Shown in pieces: positions 7,687 through 13,858 of a DNA stretch of 27,590 bases. Positions within the stretch are counted from its first letter, which is position 1. Every line of letters begins with the position of its first letter. Origin of the DNA: Pseudomonadota bacterium (lineage in GTDB: Bacteria > Pseudomonadota > Alphaproteobacteria > Rhodospirillales > 2-02-FULL-58-16); contig JADFHR010000002.1 in NCBI GenBank assembly GCA_022567015.1, positions 1 through 27,590 on the forward strand, in the 5' to 3' direction. The position numbers were made by a program, and so were the translations under genes. The notes beneath the pieces are model-generated. The model was given only the letters and a program-made list of their open reading frames with translations. It was not told the origin of the DNA and searched no databases.

Positions 7687-7710
7687 CGGGGCTTGGTACG
7701 GGGCTTGGTA
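7687..7710 (-). repeat. Tandem pair of the TACCAAG 12-mer
   Basis: Two perfect head-to-tail copies of TACCAAGCCCCG (minus strand) lie just after the lysR stop codon. They belong to the dispersed 12-base family also seen at 4896, 9939, 12726 and 23071. The 194-base gap also holds a short C-rich hairpin near 7600-7620. Confidence 0.6.
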
Positions 7711-7723
7711 CCGGCGCGATGCC

Positions 7724-8680
7724 TTAAGCGTCCACCGGAGCGGCGACCTTGTCGACGACGGCGAAATCGCCGAGCTTGCGCTGCAGCTCGCCCGACTTCT
7801 GTAGTTCCTGCACGACGGAGACCATGACCTTGGCCATGGGCATGGTGGGGTCGCCCTCGGCCCATATCAGTCCGACCTGGCTGCTGATCACCGGGTCGAC
7901 CAGATCGAGCGCGCGGGTGCCCGGGAAGGTGCCCGGGACGAGGGCGAAATGGCCGGGGATGATGGTCATCAGTGCGCCGGACATGACGTGGAACATCAGG
8001 TGCAGGATCGATGTGTCGCATTCCACGTGCGGCTTGGGCTCGCAGCCCACCGATTCGAAGGCTTTGTCGACGATCTGGCGCTCGTGCATGGACTTGCGGA
8101 GCAGCGCCAGCGGCAGTTCCGCCGCCTCGGCCCAGGTGATCTCGGTGCGGTTCCGAAACTCCTCGGTGTCCGGCACCAGCAGGCTCTGGCGCTCCACGTA
8201 AATCGGCAGGGAATTGAGCTTGTAGAGGTCCTTCTCGTTCAGATAGGTGATCCCCACGTCCAGCGAGAAGTTGCCCAGGCCCACCTTCATGGCCTCGATG
8301 CCGATGAACTGGATGTCCGCCCGGACGCCGGGATGCCGGTGCCGCAGCAGTTGGGTGAACATCGGCACCACCGGGGAGCAGGTCGGCATCGCCCCCATGC
8401 GCAGGTTGCCTTGCAGATTGTCGTGCATCAGGGCGAGCTCGTCGCGCATGGCGTCGCGGTGGGCGATCACCCGCCTGGCCCATTCGGCGACCCGCCAGCC
8501 TTCCGCCGTGAGGCCGTGGAAGCGCTGGCCCCGGCGCACGATGGGGACCCCGAGCTCAAGTTCCAATTGCTTGATGCCGTTTGACAAACTTGGCTGGGAG
8601 ACGTGGCAGCGCTCGGCCGCACGGCCGAAATGCTGCTCCTCGGCCACCGCCACCAGGTATTCGAACTGGCGCAAGAACAT
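7724..8680 (-). CDS. LysR family transcriptional regulator
   Basis: The start at 8680 (MFLRQFEYLVAVAEEQHFGRAAE) places the winged helix-turn-helix at the N-terminus as usual, giving 318 residues; the frame upstream to 8761 is not needed. The HTH reads 'HFGRAAERCHVSQPSLSNGIKQLELELGVPIVRR' (residues 19-52), followed by the linker helix and a type 2 periplasmic-binding-like effector domain (about 90-300). LysR proteins act as tetramers that often control a divergent neighbour and themselves; here the divergent gene is the GcvT-like one, with only 80 bases or slightly more between starts. The effector is not evident. It is the only classical DNA-binding regulator in the island, so it may control some of the sulfonate or C1 genes, which is inference. 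Confidence 0.9.
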   Translation of the reverse strand: MFLRQFEYLVAVAEEQHFGRAAERCHVSQPSLSNGIKQLELELGVPIVRRGQRFHGLTAEGWRVAEWARRVIAHRDAMRDELALMHDNLQGNLRMGAMPTCSPVVPMFTQLLRHRHPGVRADIQFIGIEAMKVGLGNFSLDVGITYLNEKDLYKLNSLPIYVERQSLLVPDTEEFRNRTEITWAEAAELPLALLRKSMHERQIVDKAFESVGCEPKPHVECDTSILHLMFHVMSGALMTIIPGHFALVPGTFPGTRALDLVDPVISSQVGLIWAEGDPTMPMAKVMVSVVQELQKSGELQRKLGDFAVVDKVAAPVDA

Positions 8681-8835
8681 AACGATACTCCCTCGCCTCG
8701 GCGCGCTTTCACGACCGTCGCCGGAGCGGCCGAAACGCTTGGTCCTTTTGGTATCGGCCAATGTGGTCGATAATGATAGATATTAACTATTACGAAGCGT
8801 TTTTTCCAGCCAAACCGGCATCGACGCCAACTAAT
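8681..8835. promoter_or_regulatory. Divergent lysR / gcvT-like promoter region
   Basis: An A/T-rich block (8763-8812) with GATAGATATTAACTATTAC stands out from the GC-rich surroundings and contains T-N11-A spacings expected of LysR operators. TTTTGGTATCGGCCA at 8746-8760 resembles TTTTGGTATAGGCC at 26757-26770. The block overlaps the first codons of the annotated plus-strand frame, so the real start of that gene may lie further downstream. Confidence 0.45.
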
Positions 8836-9921
8836 GAACACCGCTGCGCCCTTGCTTCGTACCTGGTTTCGCAGGCCGCGCTTGAGCCGGTGGCCGCCGT
8901 CGTGACCGGGTTCGACGTGGCGGGGCTCGTCGCCGACTACGGCGACGCCGAGGGCGAATGGCGGGCCTGCCGGGAGGCCTGCGCGCTGTTCGATTTCTCC
9001 TTCGTGCAGCGGGCCCGGGTGTCCGGGCCCGGCGCGCTCACCGCCATCGGCGCCCTGACGGCGCGGCGGCTCGACGACCTGGCGGAGGGGCGCATCCGCT
9101 ACGCCCTCGGCGCCGGTGCCGACGGTGTTCTGGTTTCCGATCTGACCATCTGGAACCTGGGCGGCGGCCGCTACGAGGTTATGAGCGGCCGCCGCCGGGA
9201 CATCGATACCCTGGCTGCCGCCGGCGGCGCGGCGGTCGCGGATCTAGGTTCCGAAACCGCGATCTTCGCGGTGCAGGGGCCGCGGGCGCTGGAGGCGTTC
9301 GACGGGCTGACCGGGGCCTCCCTGGCGGGCCTGCCCTACTTCGGCCACGGCGGCGCCGGGATCGCCGGCGTGTCCTGCCTGATCGGGCGCCTGGGCTACA
9401 CCGGCGAGGCCGGATTGGAGATCGTCTGCCCGAAGGCCGAAGCGGACCGGGTCTGGTCGGCGCTGGCGGAAAGGGTCCGGCCGGCCGGCTTCGCCGCCGC
9501 GGACACCTTGCGGATCGAGGCCGGGTTCCTGTTGTTCGCCAACGAATTCGTGGTGCCGGTAAGGGCGCACGAGGTCGGCCTCGCGCGCTTCGCCGGGGAG
9601 ACCGCGGACGACGCCCGGGTGCGCCTGGTCTGCTTCCGCGCCGAGACGCCCGAGCCGCCGGTGTTGTGGCGGCCGGACCCGGGGATCGCCCTGCCGGCGG
9701 CGCCCGGGGAGATCACCGTCACCTCGGCCTGTCATAGCCCCATCGCCGGGGGCACCCTCGGCCTGGGGTACGTGCGGGCGGGAGACGACGGCGTCGGCCG
9801 AACGGCGGTCGATCCGCGGGGAGACTTCGGCGATGTTCGCATCGCGCCGCTGCCGTTCTACGATCCGGCAAAAAAGAAACCGCGCCGGGGCTGGCCGGTT
9901 GCCCGGACCCGCCGGCGCTGA
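8761..9921 (+). CDS. GcvT family (aminomethyltransferase-like) folate-binding protein
   Basis: The product (386 residues at most) shows the GcvT order: 'EWRACREACALFDFSFVQRARVSGPGAL' near 62-90, 'DGVLVSDLTIWNLGGGRYEVMSG' near 120-142, 'IFAVQGPRALE' near 170, 'RLGYTGEAGLEIVCP' near 208-222, 'DTLRIEAGFLLFANEF' near 249-264, and a C-terminal barrel with 'VTSACHSPIAGGTLGLGYV'. GcvT-type proteins bind tetrahydrofolate and move one-carbon units; members include glycine-cleavage T-protein, dimethylglycine oxidase and DMSP demethylase. No gcvH or gcvP is near, so glycine cleavage is unlikely. The first 25 or so codons are A/T-rich and unlike the rest, so the start is uncertain; in-frame GTGs at 8890 and 8902 are alternatives. 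It precedes the PanB-like gene and is divergent from lysR. Confidence 0.75.
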   Translation: MWSIMIDINYYEAFFPAKPASTPTNEHRCALASYLVSQAALEPVAAVVTGFDVAGLVADYGDAEGEWRACREACALFDFSFVQRARVSGPGALTAIGALTARRLDDLAEGRIRYALGAGADGVLVSDLTIWNLGGGRYEVMSGRRRDIDTLAAAGGAAVADLGSETAIFAVQGPRALEAFDGLTGASLAGLPYFGHGGAGIAGVSCLIGRLGYTGEAGLEIVCPKAEADRVWSALAERVRPAGFAAADTLRIEAGFLLFANEFVVPVRAHEVGLARFAGETADDARVRLVCFRAETPEPPVLWRPDPGIALPAAPGEITVTSACHSPIAGGTLGLGYVRAGDDGVGRTAVDPRGDFGDVRIAPLPFYDPAKKKPRRGWPVARTRRR

Positions 9922-9938
9922 GCAGGGTCGGGGGTCGA

Positions 9939-9950
9939 CGCCCCTTGGTA
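9939..9950 (-). repeat. TACCAAGGGGCG dispersed 12-mer
   Basis: One copy of the TACCAAG family, identical to that at 12726-12737, lies 18 bases after the GcvT-like gene on the opposite strand. The 284-base gap 9922-10205 otherwise holds an A/T-rich stretch (9975-10030) that could carry a promoter for the PanB-like gene. Confidence 0.5.
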
Positions 9951-10128
9951 TAATAGACGCGGGTGTTTGTCCGATAGGCAAAAGGTATATGCATGATCTT
10001 CCTGGAACGGTTAAATATATCGTTTGGTTTTGCTTGCATTGGCAGGTGAGCGGCGAAGACGCAGGCAATGCGCGATCGGGGCCGCGGCGCCGGGGGAGCG
10101 GTCGCGTCGGACCGCGGACCGTGCGCGC

Positions 10129-10154
10129 AGTGTCACCAAGGAGTGTCACCAAGG
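10129..10154 (+). repeat. Perfect 13-bp tandem repeat upstream of the panB-like gene
   Basis: AGTGTCACCAAGG occurs twice with no spacer, 52 bases before the GTG start of the downstream gene. It could be a direct-repeat operator, or it may relate to the dispersed ACCAAGG motif. Confidence 0.6.
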
Positions 10155-10205
10155 CAGGTATCGTCGGCTTGATAAAGCTTCGCGTTCATACAGGGAGGAC
10201 AACAC

Positions 10206-11111
10206 GTGAGCCAGGGAGAAAAACGGAGAAGAAAGATAACCATCCGCACGCTGCAGAAAAAAATGCGTGAGGGAGAGGCGATCACACAGATGGCGGTTTA
10301 CGATTATCGCACGGCGGTGATCTCCGACCGGCTTGGCATGGACATCCTCTGCGTGTCGGATACCGGGGGGATGATCCTGTTCGGCCATCAAAGCACCGTG
10401 TCCGTCACCTTCGACGAGGTCATGATTATGGCCCAGGCCATCGACCGGGGCAGCCAGTACGGCTTGCGCATGGTCGACATGCCCTATTGGAGCTTCCACG
10501 TCTCGCCCGAACAGGCGGTCGAAAACGCCGGGCGCTTCGTCCATGAAGCGAACGCGGAAGTGATGAAATGCGAGGGCAACCAGCACCACGCGAGAAACAT
10601 CGAGGCCATCGTCAAGGCGGGTATTCCGGTGCAGGGCCATATCGGCATTACGCCGATGCGCATGCCCCAGCTCGGCGGCTTCTTCGCCCAGGGCAAGACC
10701 GCCGACAGGGCCAAGGAAATGATCGACGACGCCAGGGCCTTCGTCGATGCAGGCTGCTTCTCGATCCTCTGTGAGGTGACCACCGAAGAGGTCTGCGAAT
10801 ACCTGACCGAGACCCTGCCGGTGCCGGTCATCAGCCTGGGCGCCGGGAACAAGGCGCACGGCGTGCACATCATCAGTTCCGACCTGTTCCACCTGTGGGA
10901 AGAGCACGTGCCGCGCCATTCCAAGATCTACACCGACCTGATCCCGATCATCGAGGACGTCATCACGCGCTACATGGCGGACGTGCGCAGCCGCGCCTAT
11001 CCGGGGCCGGAACACACGGTCTACATGGATAAGGACGAACTTCGAAAGTTCGCCCAGACCGTCGGCTGGGATTCGAAGCTGGAGCAGCTTGAAGGGGCGG
11101 CGGCGGAATAA
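10206..11111 (+). CDS. PanB-like ketopantoate hydroxymethyltransferase family protein
   Basis: The 301-residue product has the PanB barrel with its key residues kept: Asp52 ('CVSDTGGMILFGH') and Asp91 ('MVDMPYWSFHVSPEQAVENAGR') match the two metal Asp residues, Glu123 ('MKCEGN') the third, and Glu190 ('ILCEVTTE') the catalytic Glu. 'PVQGHIGITP' and 'VISLGAGN' are also family blocks. PanB transfers hydroxymethyl from 5,10-methylene-tetrahydrofolate to 2-oxoisovalerate in pantothenate synthesis. Family positions normally written DSLGM, LPFGSY and QSVNALGG differ here, no panC is near, and the gene sits beside C1 genes. A paralogue acting on another acceptor or in one-carbon handling is therefore plausible. 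The GTG start has a good ribosome site (AGGGAGGAC). Confidence 0.8.
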   Translation: MSQGEKRRRKITIRTLQKKMREGEAITQMAVYDYRTAVISDRLGMDILCVSDTGGMILFGHQSTVSVTFDEVMIMAQAIDRGSQYGLRMVDMPYWSFHVSPEQAVENAGRFVHEANAEVMKCEGNQHHARNIEAIVKAGIPVQGHIGITPMRMPQLGGFFAQGKTADRAKEMIDDARAFVDAGCFSILCEVTTEEVCEYLTETLPVPVISLGAGNKAHGVHIISSDLFHLWEEHVPRHSKIYTDLIPIIEDVITRYMADVRSRAYPGPEHTVYMDKDELRKFAQTVGWDSKLEQLEGAAAE

Positions 11112-11159
11112 TACCGGTTGCCGGTCATGGTGGCGCCAAGCCGCCGCGGCGGGCCGCCG

Positions 11160-11594
11160 TCAGCTGGAGAGGGTTTCCATGAAGTTGCGCGCGATCATGG
11201 CGGCCAGGCGCCGCATGACCGTGTAGCCCGCCGCCGTGTCGCGGTCGAAGATTTGCAGCAGCGCGCGGCCGTTGATGGCGAGCACCGTTGAGGGTTCCAG
11301 GCAGGTGGCGGTCGCCAGCCGGCGCGGTTGCGCCTCGAGCAACGCGGCCCAGCCGAATATCGTGCCGGCGGTCATCACCGAGCCCGAGGCAAGGGGCCGG
11401 TTGCCGACGCCGAGCGAGAACCTGACGCGGCCGCTGTCGACGAGATAGAGATCGTCGGCGTCGTCGCCAAGCTCGTAGATGCTGTCGCCGTCTTCGTAGG
11501 ACGCGACCTTGGCGAGGCCGGTGATGGCCCCCAGCGTCTCGTCGGACAGGTCCTGGAACAGTTCGGTGTTTCTGAGCGCGTCAACGGTGACCAT
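11160..11594 (-). CDS. Stand-alone cyclic-nucleotide-binding domain protein
   Basis: The product (144 residues from ATG at 11594) is one cNMP-binding beta-roll: 'LFQDLSDETLGAITGLAKVASYEDGDSIYELGDDADDLYLVDSGRVRFSL' followed by 'GTIFGWAALLEAQPRRLATATCLEPSTVLAINGRALLQIF'. The phosphate-binding cassette position ('FGWAALLEAQPRRLATA') resembles that of Crp/Fnr proteins. No C-terminal helix-turn-helix follows, so it is not a complete Crp regulator. GAGGGA about 8 bases before 11594 supports this start; an ATG at 11618 overlaps the msmD stop as ATGA and would add 8 residues. It is the last gene of the msm operon and may sense a nucleotide or act on a partner protein. Its role in methanesulfonate use is unknown. 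Confidence 0.8.
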   Translation of the reverse strand: MVTVDALRNTELFQDLSDETLGAITGLAKVASYEDGDSIYELGDDADDLYLVDSGRVRFSLGVGNRPLASGSVMTAGTIFGWAALLEAQPRRLATATCLEPSTVLAINGRALLQIFDRDTAAGYTVMRRLAAMIARNFMETLSS

Positions 11595-11614
11595 GGTTCT
11601 TTCCCTCGTCGGTA

Positions 11615-12658
11615 TCATCCGAACTTGTCGTAACGGATGTCGGTGCCCGGCAGCCGCGCCTCGATGATCAGCATCCTGAGCGCGCCGTCGACCATTGGCG
11701 GCGGGCCGGCGACGTAAGCGATGAGGTCGTCCCAGCGGCCCGCCATGCGCTCGGCCGCGACCGTGTGGACGAGCCCGGTGGCGAAGGTGAGCGCGGAGTA
11801 CTTTCGTTCCAGTGCCGGCGGCACGTCCTCGTCCGACAGCGCCACCACGACTTCGAGGTTGTCCGGTGCGGCGGCGGCATGGGCCGACAACTCGTCCATG
11901 AAAAAGGTGTCCTCCGCCGTGCGCACGCCGAAGAAGACGTAGCCCCTGCGGTCGCTGAAATATCCTTCCCCGGCCGCCTTGGCGAGGATCGACATTATCC
12001 CGGCGATACCCGAACCGCCGCCGATGCAGAGGACGTTCTTGCCCTCCTCGGGGTGGAAGGTGGCGCGTCCCAGGGGTCCGAAAATCCGCACCGTCTCGCC
12101 GGTACGGTCGTCGCCGAACAGCCAGTCCGAGAATCGTCCGTCCGGCTTCTGCTTGACGACGAATTCCAGCACCGCGGCACCGTCCTCGTAATTAATCATC
12201 GAATAGGCGCGTCCGCCCGGCACCGCCCCGGTCTCGACGACGACGAACTGCCCGGCGTCGAAGCGCATGGGCGTGTCGAGATCGACCGCGAAAACCATCA
12301 CGTCGTGGGTGAGCTTCTCGACCCTGGCGATCGTCCCGGTGCCGTATTCCGGTGCCACGCCGCGTCCGCCGCCGTCCGCCACCTTGGCCGGGACGCGGAG
12401 CGTGCAGTCGCCCTGCGCCGTCGCCTGGCACATCAGGACCTCGCGTTTCTCCTGCTTTACGTAGGACAGGCCCGGGGCCTCGCTCCAGCCGATCTCGGGC
12501 TCGCCCTCCATCACCCGCGCCCGGCAGGTCCCGCAGGTCCCGGTGGCGCATTCGTACGGCAGCGACAAGCCATTGCGCAGACCCGCATAAAGCAGGTTCT
12601 CGCCGACCTCGCACTCGAAGCTTAATTCCCCGCTCTTGCTCTGGATCGTGACTTTCAT
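11615..12658 (-). CDS. msmD: Methanesulfonate monooxygenase reductase component (MsmD-like)
   Basis: The 347-residue product is a plant-type ferredoxin fused to an FAD/NAD(P)H reductase. The [2Fe-2S] ligands are Cys37, Cys42, Cys45 and Cys77 ('ECATGTCGTCRA', 'LMCQA'). The flavin site is 'RAYSM' (150-154), the nicotinamide site 'GGGSGIAG' (213-220), and the end 'VAGPPPMVDGALRML...YDKFG' is typical of oxygenase reductases. It takes electrons from NADH and passes them to the Rieske ferredoxin. The frame is open upstream, but the ATG at 12658 (MKVTIQSKSGELSF) begins the ferredoxin domain. The family fit to xenobiotic oxygenase reductases is firm; the msmD name rests on the operon. The gene lies 79 bases after msmC and its stop overlaps the next possible start. 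Confidence 0.85.
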   Translation of the reverse strand: MKVTIQSKSGELSFECEVGENLLYAGLRNGLSLPYECATGTCGTCRARVMEGEPEIGWSEAPGLSYVKQEKREVLMCQATAQGDCTLRVPAKVADGGGRGVAPEYGTGTIARVEKLTHDVMVFAVDLDTPMRFDAGQFVVVETGAVPGGRAYSMINYEDGAAVLEFVVKQKPDGRFSDWLFGDDRTGETVRIFGPLGRATFHPEEGKNVLCIGGGSGIAGIMSILAKAAGEGYFSDRRGYVFFGVRTAEDTFFMDELSAHAAAAPDNLEVVVALSDEDVPPALERKYSALTFATGLVHTVAAERMAGRWDDLIAYVAGPPPMVDGALRMLIIEARLPGTDIRYDKFG

Positions 12659-12725
12659 GACCGGGCGGCCGCTCGATGCCGTGTCGCGGTGGACAGGATG
12701 ATCGATCTTCGCGGGGGAGGCGGCG

Positions 12726-12737
12726 CGCCCCTTGGTA
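12726..12737 (-). repeat. TACCAAGGGGCG dispersed 12-mer after the msmC stop
   Basis: On the minus strand the msmC TGA (12738-12740) is followed without a gap by TACCAAGGGGCG, the same 12 bases as at 9939-9950. Confidence 0.55.
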
Positions 12738-13112
12738 TCAGTCGCCACTGAAGAAATCGTCGTCGTCCAGTTCGTCTTCCTCATGGTATTCGTAGGCCAG
12801 CTCGCGTTCAATGTAGGCCAGAACGTCGTCGCCCTCGCGCTTGACCTCGTACATGAGCAACTTCCTCTCGGCCAATCCCACCATGTCTCCGGTGCGCAGG
12901 TTCCATTGCCACAGGTGCTTCGTGCAGGTCAGCACGCCGTCTTCGTAAATGCCGGACTCGACGAGGGGCTCCGCCATATGGGGACACAGCGGCGGGAAGG
13001 CGCGATACCCGTCACCGACGTTGGCGACGATGACCGCGATCCCGTCGACCTCGAATTTCCTGAAGGTGTTTTCCGCGACCTCTCCGGCCGCGCAGACCCG
13101 TTTCCAACTCAT
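12738..13112 (-). CDS. msmC: Rieske ferredoxin component (MsmC-like)
   Basis: The 124-residue product has one Rieske [2Fe-2S] site with the normal spacing: Cys43-Pro-His45, 17 residues, Cys63-Thr-Lys-His66 ('CPHMAEPL...LTCTKHLWQWNL'). It is cytoplasmic and would carry electrons from MsmD to the MsmAB oxygenase. Its length is close to the 122 residues I recall for MsmC. The C-terminus is strongly acidic (EEDELDDDDFFSGD), a possible docking tail for the oxygenase or reductase; that is inference. It lies 213 bases after msmB, an unusually long gap in this operon, with a hairpin between the genes. Confidence 0.85.
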   Translation of the reverse strand: MSWKRVCAAGEVAENTFRKFEVDGIAVIVANVGDGYRAFPPLCPHMAEPLVESGIYEDGVLTCTKHLWQWNLRTGDMVGLAERKLLMYEVKREGDDVLAYIERELAYEYHEEDELDDDDFFSGD

Positions 13113-13293
13113 TCCCTGTTCGCATGCTGCCCTGGCGGATTATGCGTTTCCATACGCACTTCGACCGCCGCTGTCCATGTCCCGTTCCCGAATTCGCCAG
13201 TGAAGGCGGCGGGCGTCCGCCTTGCCCGCCGGGGATAGTCTGGTGTTTCGGACCACACCCGGGTGCAAAAACCCCCGGCGACAGGGCGGCCTA

Positions 13294-13320
13294 GTACCCT
13301 CTATCACAATAGGAGGGTAC
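13294..13320 (-). terminator. Hairpin after msmB (possible attenuator)
   Basis: GTACCCTC (13294-13301) pairs perfectly with GAGGGTAC (13313-13320) around an 11-base loop, 5 bases past the msmB stop. No T run follows on the minus strand, so it is more likely an mRNA-stabilising or partial terminator hairpin between msmAB and msmCD. The 213-base gap 13113-13325 shows no gene. Confidence 0.5.
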
Positions 13321-13325
13321 CGGGG

Positions 13326-13823
13326 TCAGATGACCCAGTGCGTGCCCTTGTCGAGCCGCCGCGTATCGAGCCTGACCTCGCGCTCGAAGAACTTGGCCCT
13401 GCCGTTTTCCATCCTGAATTTGTCGATGTACTTGCCGATCAAGAACAGATGGTTCTCGCCGGCATCGACGTGCGAGTTGATGCCGTCCAGCATGTTCTGG
13501 TAGACGACCAGCGAGGTCACCGCCGTCGCCGTCTTGCCGTCCTCGTCGACGTCGACGGTATAGACCGTCACGTGGCGCTTCAGCGGCGAGTGATCGGTGT
13601 TGTGCTTGGGCAGCATATCGAGCATCGTCTTGAGCTCTTTCCGGTCGCCCCTGAAATACGTCATGTCGTATTTGATTTCCGGGCTGTAGGCCTTGATCGC
13701 GTACTGGAAGTCCTCCTCGCAGAGCTCCAGGAAATCGCCCCATTTCTCGTCGTCGAGCAGCAGGCACGATCTGTAGATCGTGTCCTTCACGGCATCGGCG
13801 ATCTTGGTTGCGTTCGCGCTCAT
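13326..13823 (-). CDS. msmB: Methanesulfonate monooxygenase small (beta) subunit (MsmB-like)
   Basis: The 165-residue product begins MSANATKIADAVKDTIYRSC and has the SnoaL-like cone fold pattern of Rieske oxygenase beta subunits: an N-terminal helix, 'LLLDDEKWGDFLELCEEDFQYAIKAY', then beta strands 'HVTVYTVDVDEDGKTATAVTSLVVY' and 'NHLFLIGKYIDKFRMENGRAKFFEREVRLDTRRLD'. The last segment is the typical strand-turn-strand of this family. It carries no cofactor and shapes the oxygenase hexamer with MsmA. The start at 13823 has an excellent ribosome site (GGAGGAAT). It follows msmA by 35 bases and is surely co-transcribed. The calculated size, near 19-20 kDa, fits the reported MsmB of Methylosulfonomonas. 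Confidence 0.88.
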   Translation of the reverse strand: MSANATKIADAVKDTIYRSCLLLDDEKWGDFLELCEEDFQYAIKAYSPEIKYDMTYFRGDRKELKTMLDMLPKHNTDHSPLKRHVTVYTVDVDEDGKTATAVTSLVVYQNMLDGINSHVDAGENHLFLIGKYIDKFRMENGRAKFFEREVRLDTRRLDKGTHWVI

Positions 13824-13858
13824 GGAATATTCCTCCGAATTCGTCTCCCGCCCGGCGC

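Noticed and set aside
8761..9921. DMSP demethylase DmdA
   Set aside because: Same GcvT superfamily and similar length, but the N-terminal and middle segments do not resemble DmdA as far as I can recall it; left as GcvT family.
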